From Saprospiraceae bacterium (lineage in GTDB: Bacteria > Bacteroidota > Bacteroidia > Chitinophagales > Saprospiraceae), in NCBI GenBank assembly GCA_028282725.1, contig JANQHF010000056.1, positions 1 through 33,998 on the forward strand: a DNA stretch of 33,998 nt. Reading direction: 5' to 3'. The position numbers and the translations under genes were made by a program. The notes under the pieces were generated by a model. The model ran no database searches, was not told the origin of the DNA, and saw only the letters and a program-made list of their open reading frames with translations. Position 1 is the first letter of the stretch. Every line of letters starts with the position of its first letter. This document shows positions 8,785-17,922 of the stretch, piece by piece.

Positions 8785-10245
8785 ATGTGGAAGAGTTCTT
8801 TAATTGTTGCCTGTAGTTTTATTCTAAGTTCAATTTTTGCAATTGATCAGTCACATGGCTTTGTTTATGAATGCTCCCGTGGATTCATATTCATGCTCTT
8901 TCCATTGAGCCTACTCTTGCCCAGGAAGTACCTGATCTATCTCGTGTTGATCGTAATGGTGAATATGCTTGATCTGACCCAAAGTGCGACAGATTTAATG
9001 AAGTTCGGATATGTAAGAAGAGCATCATTATGGCAACAAGCCATAGGCCCTATCCCACCTTCCATGACTGTGTTTGCGCTCATGATTATTATAGGTTTCA
9101 GATTACTTCGCGTTAAGCTCGATTTACTTTATAAATTGGTTTTAATATACTTCTGCGGTATAATGGTCGTCATCTCGTTTTATCATGGATACCCCAGCCA
9201 AAACTTGTCGCGATTTATTTCTGATTTGAAGATTCCAATTTTCCTATGCCTGGGGAGTTTGGTATTTATCAGTTATTTTACCCACTATTCTCATAAATTA
9301 CATGATATAGCTAAATTTTTCCTCCTGCTTTGTATCGGACATTTTTTGTTGGATTTTATCAACCACATAAATGGAACTTCTGTATCAATTACATCGGGAT
9401 TTAAGAATGCAAGCCTTGATTCTACCAAGGGACTAGTTATGGCGATTAGTTTTTATGCATTTTATAATATTGCCGTGGTGAAAAGGGTTTTCCCAAATAC
9501 GATTCTTTTTGTGATAAGCGTTTACATGCTCATTGCATTTCAAACTCGTTGGCTTATTCTTACGCTTTCTGCAGGGATCTTTTTGATCTTCCTTTATTTC
9601 AGATTTTATAGAAAACTGTTTATAGTGGGTGTAACTGTTTTAACAGCTTGGATTTCTATGTTTTTCGTTGATTTTGCTTCCGTAGAAGAAGTACGAATTA
9701 TGTTGTTAAGGTTCAATGTGGCCCGAGCCGATTATTGGAAAAACCTGGACTCTGTTGATCCCATTAGATTCAAAGCTATTGTAAACTCAATCAGTTTTTT
9801 GAACCAAAAAGATTCCCTGCTTCAAGGACTTGGTTATGGTAGTTGGTATGATGATCGATTTATAAGAATGCCCAAACTTACTGTTGAGGCGTTTACAAAG
9901 GAATCTCTCATAGCGGGAAAATTTTACCGAGTACATGAATTTTTTTCCAATACAATTTTTAAAACAGGATTGATCGGTCTCGTACTTTATTTGACATTAT
10001 TTCTAAGACCAATAACATTTTTGTTTAAGCGAAGGAAATATGTCTTATCTGTAAATAGATTCGCTGTCACAACAATCGTTATCATGGGATTGTTTCCTAC
10101 AATACTAACTTATTTTTGGTTTTCGGCAAAGGCATTATTATTCACTGCATTTTACGTTGTTTTTATCCACTTTTGGGCCCTTTACATAAGACGTCAATAT
10201 TTCATTTCTAAAAACACCAATACTTCCTTACCGGCGCTCAGTTAA
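8785..10245 (+). CDS. wzy: O-antigen polymerase-like membrane protein (Wzy)
   Basis: This 486-residue protein is very hydrophobic, with roughly 10-12 predicted membrane segments. A large loop in the second half holds LLQGLGYGSWYDDRFI and RVHEFFSNTIFKTGLIGLVLYL, the pattern seen in Wzy and O-antigen ligase families (G-x-G, then His and a GLIG helix). It sits directly before a flippase (five-base gap), as Wzy genes often do. The expected role is joining flipped lipid-linked repeat units in the periplasm. Wzy proteins have little sequence conservation, so the call rests on topology, the loop motif and neighbours. A second protein of this class is fused to the sugar transferase at 27152. Confidence 0.68.
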   Translation: MWKSSLIVACSFILSSIFAIDQSHGFVYECSRGFIFMLFPLSLLLPRKYLIYLVLIVMVNMLDLTQSATDLMKFGYVRRASLWQQAIGPIPPSMTVFALMIIIGFRLLRVKLDLLYKLVLIYFCGIMVVISFYHGYPSQNLSRFISDLKIPIFLCLGSLVFISYFTHYSHKLHDIAKFFLLLCIGHFLLDFINHINGTSVSITSGFKNASLDSTKGLVMAISFYAFYNIAVVKRVFPNTILFVISVYMLIAFQTRWLILTLSAGIFLIFLYFRFYRKLFIVGVTVLTAWISMFFVDFASVEEVRIMLLRFNVARADYWKNLDSVDPIRFKAIVNSISFLNQKDSLLQGLGYGSWYDDRFIRMPKLTVEAFTKESLIAGKFYRVHEFFSNTIFKTGLIGLVLYLTLFLRPITFLFKRRKYVLSVNRFAVTTIVIMGLFPTILTYFWFSAKALLFTAFYVVFIHFWALYIRRQYFISKNTNTSLPALS

Positions 10246-10250
10246 CTATC

Positions 10251-11660
10251 TTGAAAAGTAAAGATTCAATTTTTGTTCTCGTCTTACAGTTATTAATCTC
10301 CGCATTAACTGCTCTAAGCGTTATTTATCTTGCGAACTTTTTATCGCCGGACCAATATGGCAAATACGTTTTTTACTTTACCATATCCTCTTTGATTCCA
10401 TTATTAACAGGTCTCGGTGTAGAGCATGTTTTCCTGATGTTTGCAAGTCGTAATCCTAAAGATATCGGCAAATTATTTGGAAATGCAAGCTTGATAAAGT
10501 TGGTGATGTCTGTATTGGTGATAATTGGTTGTTTTTTGATGTTTGAATTTATTCAAAATGGAGATAAGGACTCAATTGTTCTAATTTTAATAGGGAGTCT
10601 TATATGCGCTTTATCCAATCCATTGATCGTATCGTATTATAGGGTTGTTGACGAGCATTTAGTACCGTGGTTGATTTATATGTTAGCGCCTATCATTTTT
10701 TTGGCTTATCTCTATTTTTCAGACTCATCAGATTTTTTCCTTATTGATGCTGCCTGGGCATATTTGGTATCTCAATCAATCACATTCATTGTCTTTTTGA
10801 TAGACTTATTGCGAAGGGTCAAATTGAGTTTTGATTTTTCACTCGTTGTGAAGCATTTTAAATTGGGCATTATGTTTAGCGTTTCACAGAGCTTTGATTA
10901 TGCTAGTCATAAAATGGATGTGATCATAATTAAGCTTCTGCTCGGTGCCAACAGTCTGGGTGTCTATTCAGCCGGATTAAAAGTCGTCTTGCTCTTCAAC
11001 ATAATTCCCTCCTCTTTTCATATAGTAGAATTGCCAGAGTTTCACAGGTTATCACGTGACAAAAATAAACTGCTTAATAGGTTCATTGACTTGAGGCTTT
11101 TACTTATTGAAATAGGATGTCTGTTGACGATAGGACTATTTATTAATAGTGATCTAATTATCGATTTGCTGTACAAAGAGGATTATGAATATGCATCAGT
11201 GATATTAGAGATATTGTCTTTTTCCTTGATTTTGTTTTTTATAAATTATCCATATTACATGTTGGCAGAAGCAATTGGAAAAGTGAAAGAGAGGATGAAT
11301 ATTAGAATTATCACGTTCATTATTACGCTCATTTTTATTTTTTTGGGTATAGAGATTTGGGGGATTATTGGCGCTCCATTGGCATTGATTGGCGGCCAGG
11401 CAATATTCCTTATTTTTTTACATGGATTGACCAAGGACTTCAATGGTGGAATACTAAAAGCTGTGAAGGATTTTGGAGTGATTCTAATTGCAGTGCTTAT
11501 TCTGGGCATGATCAAGGTGATTCTGATGTTTGCCGGCATTGATAATAGCATCTTGCATTCGATCGTCTTCCTTGTCATATTTTTAGGGATAGGCTTTAAA
11601 TATGATATTTTGAAAGGCTCCAGAAAATTACTTCTTGGTCTGCTAAAATGGAATTATTAA
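10251..11660 (+). CDS. wzx: polysaccharide flippase (Wzx/MATE-MOP type)
   Basis: This 469-residue integral membrane protein begins at TTG 10251 because the first membrane helix (FVLVLQLLISALTALSVIYLANFL) starts within seven residues and no ATG is near. The segment LSPDQYGKYVFYFTISSLIPLLTGLGVE is typical of Wzx/RfbX flippases, and DYASHKMDVIIIKLLLGANSLGVYSAGLKVV is the characteristic mid-protein repeat. It should carry undecaprenyl-linked repeat units across the inner membrane. Its position after the Wzy-like gene gives the standard Wzy-dependent pair. Confidence 0.88.
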   Translation: MKSKDSIFVLVLQLLISALTALSVIYLANFLSPDQYGKYVFYFTISSLIPLLTGLGVEHVFLMFASRNPKDIGKLFGNASLIKLVMSVLVIIGCFLMFEFIQNGDKDSIVLILIGSLICALSNPLIVSYYRVVDEHLVPWLIYMLAPIIFLAYLYFSDSSDFFLIDAAWAYLVSQSITFIVFLIDLLRRVKLSFDFSLVVKHFKLGIMFSVSQSFDYASHKMDVIIIKLLLGANSLGVYSAGLKVVLLFNIIPSSFHIVELPEFHRLSRDKNKLLNRFIDLRLLLIEIGCLLTIGLFINSDLIIDLLYKEDYEYASVILEILSFSLILFFINYPYYMLAEAIGKVKERMNIRIITFIITLIFIFLGIEIWGIIGAPLALIGGQAIFLIFLHGLTKDFNGGILKAVKDFGVILIAVLILGMIKVILMFAGIDNSILHSIVFLVIFLGIGFKYDILKGSRKLLLGLLKWNY

Positions 11661-11746
11661 TCATATTAAATTATTGCTGTCTTATAGACTGAGATTAACA
11701 GTGATCATTCCTTATCAAAAATTTAATAATTGTTCAAAACTAATTT

Positions 11747-12862
11747 GTGGCCAGGGATAGGGGCATAATATTTCTGATATCAGGAAGACCACTTCCTGTA
11801 ATGCTTGATATGGCGCGTTATGCAAAGGCTGAAGGATTAAACCCATTGATGATTATATTGGAAATGGATGTGGATGATCTTCGGATAGACTATGACCTGG
11901 TTGATTTTGATATAAAAATAATAAATGTCTCTTACAAGTATATAAGTTGGAAGAGGCTGATGCATTTTCCAAAAACTTCTAAACAGATATACCGGTTGAT
12001 AAAATCTGGGCTTGCAGAAAATGGTATTGTCATGAGTGCTACCTATGATCTATTGGCTATTGCATATTTATCAAGTGTTTTTATAAAATTTAGAATTAAA
12101 CATCAGGTACGGGATTTAGTAAAACTTCAAATGGGTACTGGATTCTTGTCATGGGTCATTAGATATTTGGAAAAATTCATGCTAAGACGAGTTGAATTAA
12201 TTGCAGTGTCTTCTGATGAATTTTACCACAGCTATTACAAGAAACTATATAAAGGTGAGTATGTATTGACGGAGAATGTTCCGCCAAGTGATGTATGGGA
12301 AGGATTTACAAAAGACAAGAGTAAAGTATTTACAATTGGATACATAGGTATTGTTAGGTATAAAGAGCCGTTGTATGAATTGATCCGGACAACGGAGAGA
12401 TTGTTTGAGGAAGGCTATAATGTAAAAGTTCATTTTGCAGGCGGAGGGGTTGTTGATGATCTGAAAGCATTGATCAATCAAGATCATCTATTTAAGTTCA
12501 GTGGTTCATTCGAGTATTCAAAGGATATTAAGAGACTATATGCAGATGTCGATCTTATATTTGCGGTATATGATGCCCAAGATTTGAATTGCCAGGTTGC
12601 GATGCCTACGAAATATTATGAGAGTATTACGGCCCGTATCCCGATATTAGTCTCCTCGAATACATATATAGGCCGGGTAGTTGAAGAACAAAGGACAGGA
12701 AGTAGTGTTGATTTGAAGATGCCGGATAATATGTATGATCTATTGCTGGATGCTATAAATAATAGGGGATGGTATAAGGAGGCTCAGGATAATTTGGACA
12801 GATTTAACATTAAAGAGTTATACAGAGCTTATCTGAATGCACTGGCGAAATGTATTGAATAA
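11747..12862 (+). CDS. glycosyltransferase family 4-like
   Basis: It starts at GTG 11747, six residues before the first beta-strand (GIIFLISGRP). The 371 residues show a GT-B pattern. FTIGYIGIVRYKEPLYELI opens the C-terminal Rossmann domain. VKVHFAGGGVVDDLKALI, FKFSGSFEYSKDIKRLYADVDLIFAVYDA and AMPTKYYESITARIPILVSS correspond to the donor-binding region of GT4 enzymes, with MPTKYYE as the E-x7-E-like segment. It is soluble or peripheral, and should add a sugar to the lipid-linked intermediate. A candidate terminator just after the stop suggests an internal transcription break here. Confidence 0.75.
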   Translation: MARDRGIIFLISGRPLPVMLDMARYAKAEGLNPLMIILEMDVDDLRIDYDLVDFDIKIINVSYKYISWKRLMHFPKTSKQIYRLIKSGLAENGIVMSATYDLLAIAYLSSVFIKFRIKHQVRDLVKLQMGTGFLSWVIRYLEKFMLRRVELIAVSSDEFYHSYYKKLYKGEYVLTENVPPSDVWEGFTKDKSKVFTIGYIGIVRYKEPLYELIRTTERLFEEGYNVKVHFAGGGVVDDLKALINQDHLFKFSGSFEYSKDIKRLYADVDLIFAVYDAQDLNCQVAMPTKYYESITARIPILVSSNTYIGRVVEEQRTGSSVDLKMPDNMYDLLLDAINNRGWYKEAQDNLDRFNIKELYRAYLNALAKCIE

Positions 12863-12868
12863 AAACAG

Positions 12869-12899
12869 ACCTTATTCCGATGAAGGTTATTATTTTTTT
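12869..12899 (+). terminator. possible intra-operon terminator or attenuator
   Basis: ACCTT (12869-12873) can pair with AAGGT (12883-12887) around a nine-base loop, with a run of seven T at 12893-12899. The stem is short, so termination would be partial. It lies seven bases after the stop of the glycosyltransferase and before a 119-base gap. Confidence 0.4.
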
Positions 12900-12981
12900 G
12901 AGTTGTTATTCATAGTGAATCGGGAATTCTTCAAAAGTAAATTCCAGAAATCAATAAATCATAAATACAAAATCTATCAAT

Positions 12982-13923
12982 TTGAACGATAATAGTAAAG
13001 TTTTAATCACTGGTGGTTTGGGTTGTATTGGGTATAACCTGACCAAGCAACTCAAATCCATGGGATGTCAGGATATTACCATCGTTGACAACTATTCAGG
13101 GGGGTCAGTAAACCTAGAAGAAGGAGTTCGTCTCGATTATCTAGACATATCCAATACGGAAAGGGTAAACAATTATTTTCAATCATATCGTCCGGATTAT
13201 ATCTTTCACCTGGCAGCTCATTTTGCAAACCAGAATTCAGTTGAGCATCCACTATCAGATATTAGTTCCAACGTCATAGGACTGGTCAATTTGATGGAAA
13301 GCCAAAAGGGTAATGGTAATTTAAAGAAAATCGTTTACACCAGCTCCAGTTGTATCTATGGGACCGTTAGTGATATGAACGAATCTGCCAATGTTTGTCC
13401 AATCGAGACCCCGTACGCAATCAATAAATATGTGGGTGAATTATACCTGAGATATTATGCAGCGCTTTATGGGATGCCGACTATAAGTGGACGTATATTT
13501 AATACTTACGGCCCAGGTGAGCTGCCAGGACGATATAGAAATGTAATTCCGAATTTCATACAGAAGGCGATGAATAACGAAGATATTACGATCACAGGGA
13601 CCGGAGAAGAAACAAGGGATTTTACATATGTTTCGGATACCGTTGATTTCTTAATTCTTCTTGCCAAAAGTGATGTGACTAATGGAGATGTTTTCAATTG
13701 CGGCACCGGCAAGGAAACCAAAATAATTGATCTAGCCGAAACCATCGTGCGACTCACGCAATCCGACTCGCAAATCATTTTCAAGAAAACGAGGAACTGG
13801 GATCATGTCAAGACAAGACGTTCTGATATATCTAAGTCCGTCTCGCATTTGGGCTATTCGCCAAGTGCATCTTTGGAGTTTGGCCTGGAAAAAACCATTG
13901 AATGGATCAAATCCATGAACTAA
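12982..13923 (+). CDS. NAD-dependent sugar epimerase/dehydratase (extended SDR)
   Basis: This 313-residue extended SDR starts at TTG 12982, which puts the Rossmann motif GGLGCIG at 11-17. TSSSCIYG holds the catalytic Ser, and Tyr145 and Lys149 lie in TPYAINK. GRIFNTYGPGE, ETRDFTYVSDTVD and FNCGTGKE are typical of GalE/RfbB-like UDP- or dTDP-sugar epimerases and dehydratases. It could be a 4-epimerase or 4,6-dehydratase; sequence alone does not decide. It precedes the WbuXYZ amidine module and may supply its sugar. A 168-base structured gap separates it from wbuX. Confidence 0.82.
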   Translation: MNDNSKVLITGGLGCIGYNLTKQLKSMGCQDITIVDNYSGGSVNLEEGVRLDYLDISNTERVNNYFQSYRPDYIFHLAAHFANQNSVEHPLSDISSNVIGLVNLMESQKGNGNLKKIVYTSSSCIYGTVSDMNESANVCPIETPYAINKYVGELYLRYYAALYGMPTISGRIFNTYGPGELPGRYRNVIPNFIQKAMNNEDITITGTGEETRDFTYVSDTVDFLILLAKSDVTNGDVFNCGTGKETKIIDLAETIVRLTQSDSQIIFKKTRNWDHVKTRRSDISKSVSHLGYSPSASLEFGLEKTIEWIKSMN

Positions 13924-13948
13924 GGGTCACAGAATATTCATATAATAA

Positions 13949-13956
13949 TAATTTTG
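13949..13956 (+). promoter_or_regulatory. candidate -7 box ahead of wbuX
   Basis: TAATTTTG matches the Bacteroidota -7 consensus TAnnTTTG. No TTTG -33 box is seen at the right distance, so it may be weak or a chance match in AT-rich DNA. If real, it would start transcripts about 130 bases before wbuX. Confidence 0.3.
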
Positions 13957-13967
13957 CATCATTTAAA

Positions 13968-14073
13968 CATCCTTATTGTTGGATGAGGTGGTCTGCCATA
14001 GCTGGCACTCACCTTGTTTATATGACAATAACAAATTGTTTAAAAACTGACGTCAGAAGTCACCACGCTTCTG
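13968..14073 (+). promoter_or_regulatory. structured leader with several inverted repeats before wbuX
   Basis: The gap between the SDR and wbuX holds three stem-loops. CATCC/GGATG spans 13968-13985. A two-part stem at 13986-14014 has AGGTG pairing with CACCT and TGCCA pairing with TGGCA around TAGC. CAGAAG/CTTCTG spans 14054-14073. A perfect 10-base palindrome CTGACGTCAG lies at 14047-14056. None is followed by a T run, so these look more like RNA structure or a protein-binding site than a terminator. No known riboswitch class is recognised. Confidence 0.4.
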
Positions 14074-14091
14074 GTTAAATATTAAAATGGC

Positions 14092-15225
14092 ATGGAATCA
14101 TACAGGATTTGTTCTAATTGTGTAATGGATACAACTGATTCAAAAATTGTTTTTGATGAACGAGGATTCTGTGATCACTGTGTAGACTTTTATAAAAATA
14201 TCAAGCCCAATTGGCATCCGGACGAAGAAAGCAGGGCAGAGCTTGCGAAGATTATTGAACTTATAAAGAAAGATGGCGAGGGGAGGGACTTTGATTGTAT
14301 CATGGGAATGAGTGGAGGTGCTGATAGCTCCTATATGCTTCACCTGGTTGTCAAGGAGTTTGGGCTAAGACCTTTGGTATTCCACGTTGACGGCGGTTGG
14401 AACTCTCAGATTGCTGTCAATAATATCGAAAAAATGGTGGATAAACTTGGCCTGGACTTATATACCGAAGTAATCGATTGGGAGGAAATGAAGGAGTTTC
14501 AGCTGGCCTTTTTCAGATCCGGTCTGCCTAATATTGATATTCCCCAGGACATGGCTTTCATTGCAGTTCTATATGATTTTGCCACGAAGTACAAGATCAA
14601 ATATATCCTGAACGGAGGTAATGTCTCTACCGAATGTGTTCGCAATCCACTAGAATGGATTTACTATGGTACTGATATGACGCTTTTGAGGGATGTATTG
14701 AGAAAGTTCTGCAATAAACCCCTGAAAAGTTTTCCGTTCAGTAGCATATTGAGGCATAAATTCTATTTGAGATATATCAAAGGAATCAAAGTTATAAAAC
14801 CGCTTAACTATCTCTCCTATATCAAGAAGGACGCAATGGATCTACTGGAGAAGGAGTATGGATGGCAGCCTTATCCACAGAAACACTTTGAATCAAGATT
14901 TACAAGATTCTATGAAGGATATTGGTTGCCCGAAAAATTTGGCTATGATACAAGGCGTGTTCAATTTTCCAGCCTCATATTAACCGAACAAATGACACGT
15001 GAGGAAGCATTGGAAAAGTTGAAAAGTCCAGCATTAGATGAGGAAACCGTGAAAAGAGAATTTGAATACATTGCGACCAAATTAGGGATCACTGAAGACG
15101 AACTACGAGGGTATTTTGATGCTCCTAACAAAAGTCATAGGGACTATGCCAATAGCGAATGGATGTTTAACCTGGGAGCAAAAGTTTTAAAACTAATAGG
15201 TGCAGAAAAATCTGTAAAGAGATGA
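14092..15225 (+). CDS. wbuX: N-acetyl sugar amidotransferase (WbuX/WbpG/PseA family)
   Basis: This 377-residue protein is an ATP-pyrophosphatase-type synthetase. An N-terminal zinc-binding site is visible as Cys7-x2-Cys10 and Cys27-x2-Cys30. The PP-loop SGGADSS lies at 74-80, followed by GLRPLVFHVDGGWNS and NGGNVSTEC. The family converts an N-acetyl group of a nucleotide sugar to an acetamidino group, using ammonia from a HisH-like glutaminase. The next two overlapping genes encode the expected WbuY and WbuZ partners, as in acetamidino-sugar O-antigen clusters such as E. coli O145 and the Pseudomonas wbp loci. The ATGA overlap with wbuY suggests translational coupling. The family is firm; the sugar is not known. 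Confidence 0.92.
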   Translation: MESYRICSNCVMDTTDSKIVFDERGFCDHCVDFYKNIKPNWHPDEESRAELAKIIELIKKDGEGRDFDCIMGMSGGADSSYMLHLVVKEFGLRPLVFHVDGGWNSQIAVNNIEKMVDKLGLDLYTEVIDWEEMKEFQLAFFRSGLPNIDIPQDMAFIAVLYDFATKYKIKYILNGGNVSTECVRNPLEWIYYGTDMTLLRDVLRKFCNKPLKSFPFSSILRHKFYLRYIKGIKVIKPLNYLSYIKKDAMDLLEKEYGWQPYPQKHFESRFTRFYEGYWLPEKFGYDTRRVQFSSLILTEQMTREEALEKLKSPALDEETVKREFEYIATKLGITEDELRGYFDAPNKSHRDYANSEWMFNLGAKVLKLIGAEKSVKR

Positions 15226-15845
15226 TAGGAATTGTAGATTATGGCTCGGGTAATATATATGCTATAGCGAATATTCATAAACGCCTGAATATTCCCCATG
15301 TTCTGACAAGTGATGCATATGAATTGTCCCGTGCGGACAAACTCATCCTCCCTGGAGTAGGTGCTTTTGATGAAACGATGACTTGCCTTCATCAGCTAGG
15401 TTTAAAGACCTTGTTGGACGAATTAGTCTTGAATAAGAAAGTTCCGATTCTGGGTGTATGCGTAGGCATGCAAATTATGGCTAATAAAAGTGAAGAAGGA
15501 CAGCTGGATGGTTTTGGTTGGATCGATGCCAATGTGGAAAGGCTTGATATTAGCAAATTGAGCGAAAAGCCACATCTGCCTCATCTGGGTTGGAATTCTA
15601 TCCAAATCAAAAAAGAAAGTAAGATTCTGAATCATATCAATGTCCATGTCGGATTCTATTTCTTACACACATATCACTGTGCATGCAATAACGAAGAGGA
15701 TATTCTGTCTATCACAAATTATGGCTTAGATTTTACGTCCTCATTTCAATCTAACAATGTATTTGGTGTACAGTTTCATCCTGAGAAGAGTCACTCGAAT
15801 GGGATTGAAATCTTTCGAAATTTTGCTCAGAACGATTTATGTTAA
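15222..15845 (+). CDS. wbuY: HisH-like glutamine amidotransferase subunit for sugar amidation (WbuY)
   Basis: A 207-residue class I glutaminase of the HisH type. The nucleophile Cys80 sits in GVCVGMQ, and the His186/Glu188 pair in FHPEKS completes the triad. The oxyanion region PGVGAFDETM is present. It should release ammonia from glutamine and pass it through the WbuZ barrel to WbuX. No other histidine genes are nearby and wbuX lies upstream, so it is almost certainly the glycan paralogue and not the histidine enzyme, although the sequence alone would be called HisH. It overlaps both neighbours. Confidence 0.9.
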   Translation: MIGIVDYGSGNIYAIANIHKRLNIPHVLTSDAYELSRADKLILPGVGAFDETMTCLHQLGLKTLLDELVLNKKVPILGVCVGMQIMANKSEEGQLDGFGWIDANVERLDISKLSEKPHLPHLGWNSIQIKKESKILNHINVHVGFYFLHTYHCACNNEEDILSITNYGLDFTSSFQSNNVFGVQFHPEKSHSNGIEIFRNFAQNDLC

Positions 15846-16609
15846 GACCCAGAATTATTCCATGCTTATTAGTCCATAATAAGGGACTGGCCAAGACTGT
15901 CAAGTTCAAGGACCCAAAATATGTTGGAGATCCGTTGAATGCAGTCAGGATTTTTAATGAGAAAGAGGTGGACGAATTAATGGTCCTCGATATTGATGTT
16001 ACGGTAAAAGGCCGGCGTCCAGACTTTAACGTCATAAAAAATCTCGCAGCAGAATGCAGGATGCCTCTATGTTATGGAGGTGGAGTTCAGACCGCACAGG
16101 ATGCCCGGAAAATTATAAGTTTAGGAGCTGAAAAAGTAGCCATCAGCGCTGAGGCTCTAGAGAATCCATCCCTGATTTCTGAAGCAGCTGAAGCCGTTGG
16201 TACTCAAAGTGTGGTCATTGTCCTGGATGTGAAGAAAAAGAGATTTGGAGGTTACGAAGTCTTCGTCAACAACGGCACCAGGTCAACTGGGAAAAATCCC
16301 ATTGAATTTGCAAAACAAGCTGAGCAATTGGGTGCCGGAGAAATCGTCATTAACTCAATAGATAACGATGGCGTGATGAAAGGATATGACTTCAAATTGG
16401 CCGATTCGATCAGAAAGGCTATTGACCTGCCAATGACGATTCTTGGCGGTGCAGGATCTCACGGGGATGTCAAGGAATTAATCGACAAATTTGGCGTAAT
16501 CGGTGCGGCGGCCGGAAGCTTATTTGTTTTTAAAGGGAAGTACCGCGCGGTATTGATCAATTATCCCACACCGACGGAAAAAGAAGCCATCCTGGTCAAT
16601 TATCAATAA
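15839..16609 (+). CDS. wbuZ: HisF-like barrel protein for sugar amidation (WbuZ)
   Basis: A 256-residue (beta-alpha)8 barrel clearly related to HisF (RIIPCL at the start, CYGGGVQT, INSIDNDGVMKGYD, ILGGAGSHGD). In true HisF the catalytic acids are Asp11 and Asp130. Here position 11 is Leu (CLLVHN) while Asp130 in VLDVK is kept. Loss of Asp11 means it should not make imidazole glycerol phosphate, and fits the glycan-amidation subfamily. The probable role is an ammonia channel and docking partner between WbuY and WbuX. It overlaps wbuY by seven bases. Confidence 0.9.
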   Translation: MLRPRIIPCLLVHNKGLAKTVKFKDPKYVGDPLNAVRIFNEKEVDELMVLDIDVTVKGRRPDFNVIKNLAAECRMPLCYGGGVQTAQDARKIISLGAEKVAISAEALENPSLISEAAEAVGTQSVVIVLDVKKKRFGGYEVFVNNGTRSTGKNPIEFAKQAEQLGAGEIVINSIDNDGVMKGYDFKLADSIRKAIDLPMTILGGAGSHGDVKELIDKFGVIGAAAGSLFVFKGKYRAVLINYPTPTEKEAILVNYQ

Positions 16610-16632
16610 ATTATTCATTCAATCACAATTCA

Positions 16633-17730
16633 TTGAGTAAGCTTAAAATTTTATCAGTAGTCGGGGCTCGACCAAATTTCATGAAGATAGCCCCGATCCA
16701 CAGGGCCTTTAGCAATAGGCAGGAGATCAAGTCCAAGATATTACATACAGGACAGCATTACGACGAAAAAATGTCCGATATCTTCTTCAATCAGTTGGAG
16801 CTGCCAAAACCCGACTTCTACCTGGGTATCGGAGGAGGTAGTCATACCTATCAAAAGGCGAACGTGATGCTGAAGTTTGAAGAAATATTACAGGAGGAAA
16901 AGCCAGATGTTGTTCTCGTAGTCGGGGATGTGAATGCCACTGCAGCTTGTAGTATTGTAGCTGTCAAAATGGGAATCAGAACTGCACATGTAGAGGCAGG
17001 ATTGAGAAGCGGAGATCGATCGATGCCTGAAGAAATCAATAGAATTATCACCGATGCCATCTGTGACCTACTTTTTGTGACAGAGCAAAGCGGTATGATC
17101 AACCTGGCGAAGGAAGGTGTACCTGATCATAAGGTACATTTTGTTGGAAACGTCATGATCGATTCACTGACTCACTACCGTGAAAAGGCACGTAAAGTCG
17201 ATGTGCTACAATTTCTGGGCGTTGCTTCCCGGTCATATATGCTCATGACCATGCACCGGCCTCACAATGTCGACAATGTCGAAGGTCTCCGGTCCATCAT
17301 TGAGATCATTCGGAATGCAACCAAACACAAATCCGTTCTATTTGCCATTCATCCGCGCACATCCAACAATATGAAAAAGTTTGGCCTTGAAGAAGAGCTA
17401 AAAGGGATCCAAGACCTGATTCTTCTGGAACCACAAGGTTACCTTGAGTTTCTGCAGTTAATGGATAATGCGGCATTGATCATAACTGATTCAGGAGGAA
17501 TCCAGGAGGAGACCACATTTTTACAGGTTCCCTGTATGACATTCCGGGACTCTACAGAACGCCCTGTGACCGTTGAACTTGGTACCAACTACCTCATGAA
17601 TGACCTGAATCCGGAGACAGTTAGAATTCAAATGGAAAAAATACTGAATGGAGAATCAAAGACCGGGATCATACCACCACTTTGGGATGGCAAGGCGGCT
17701 GAAAGAATTGCTGATATTCTGTTGACTTAG
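16633..17730 (+). CDS. wecB: non-hydrolysing UDP-N-acetylglucosamine 2-epimerase family protein
   Basis: The 365-residue protein starts at TTG 16633, placing GARPNFMK at 11-18 as usual. Family motifs are all present: LHTGQHYDEKMSD, GDVNATAA with Asp99, HVEAGLRSGDRSMPEEINR (119-137), TMHRPHNVD and ITDSGGIQEE. It epimerises C2 of a UDP-2-acetamido sugar. WecB makes UDP-ManNAc; close relatives (WbpI, FnlC) act on modified sugars. Because it directly follows wbuXYZ, a role in the acetamidino-sugar pathway is as likely as plain UDP-ManNAc synthesis. The wecB symbol reflects family and not a proven substrate. Confidence 0.88.
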   Translation: MSKLKILSVVGARPNFMKIAPIHRAFSNRQEIKSKILHTGQHYDEKMSDIFFNQLELPKPDFYLGIGGGSHTYQKANVMLKFEEILQEEKPDVVLVVGDVNATAACSIVAVKMGIRTAHVEAGLRSGDRSMPEEINRIITDAICDLLFVTEQSGMINLAKEGVPDHKVHFVGNVMIDSLTHYREKARKVDVLQFLGVASRSYMLMTMHRPHNVDNVEGLRSIIEIIRNATKHKSVLFAIHPRTSNNMKKFGLEEELKGIQDLILLEPQGYLEFLQLMDNAALIITDSGGIQEETTFLQVPCMTFRDSTERPVTVELGTNYLMNDLNPETVRIQMEKILNGESKTGIIPPLWDGKAAERIADILLT

Positions 17731-17922
17731 AAAATATACTTTTACGCACAGTTTCCTGAGTAGGAGATTATACACGTTGGAATTATTACATTCTTCTCTA
17801 TATTTTGCAATAATTTCATAAACCTCTTGGGTCTCGATCAATTTTAAAGTAGTGGTTTTCACTGTTTTAAGAAAAAAGGGTGAAAAGAACATAGGGAGTT
17901 AACAAATCAAATAAGGGAAAGC

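Noticed and set aside
15222-16609. HisH and HisF as histidine biosynthesis genes
   Set aside because: They overlap the amidotransferase gene wbuX, no other his genes are nearby, and the HisF homologue lacks Asp11; the sugar-amidation role fits better.
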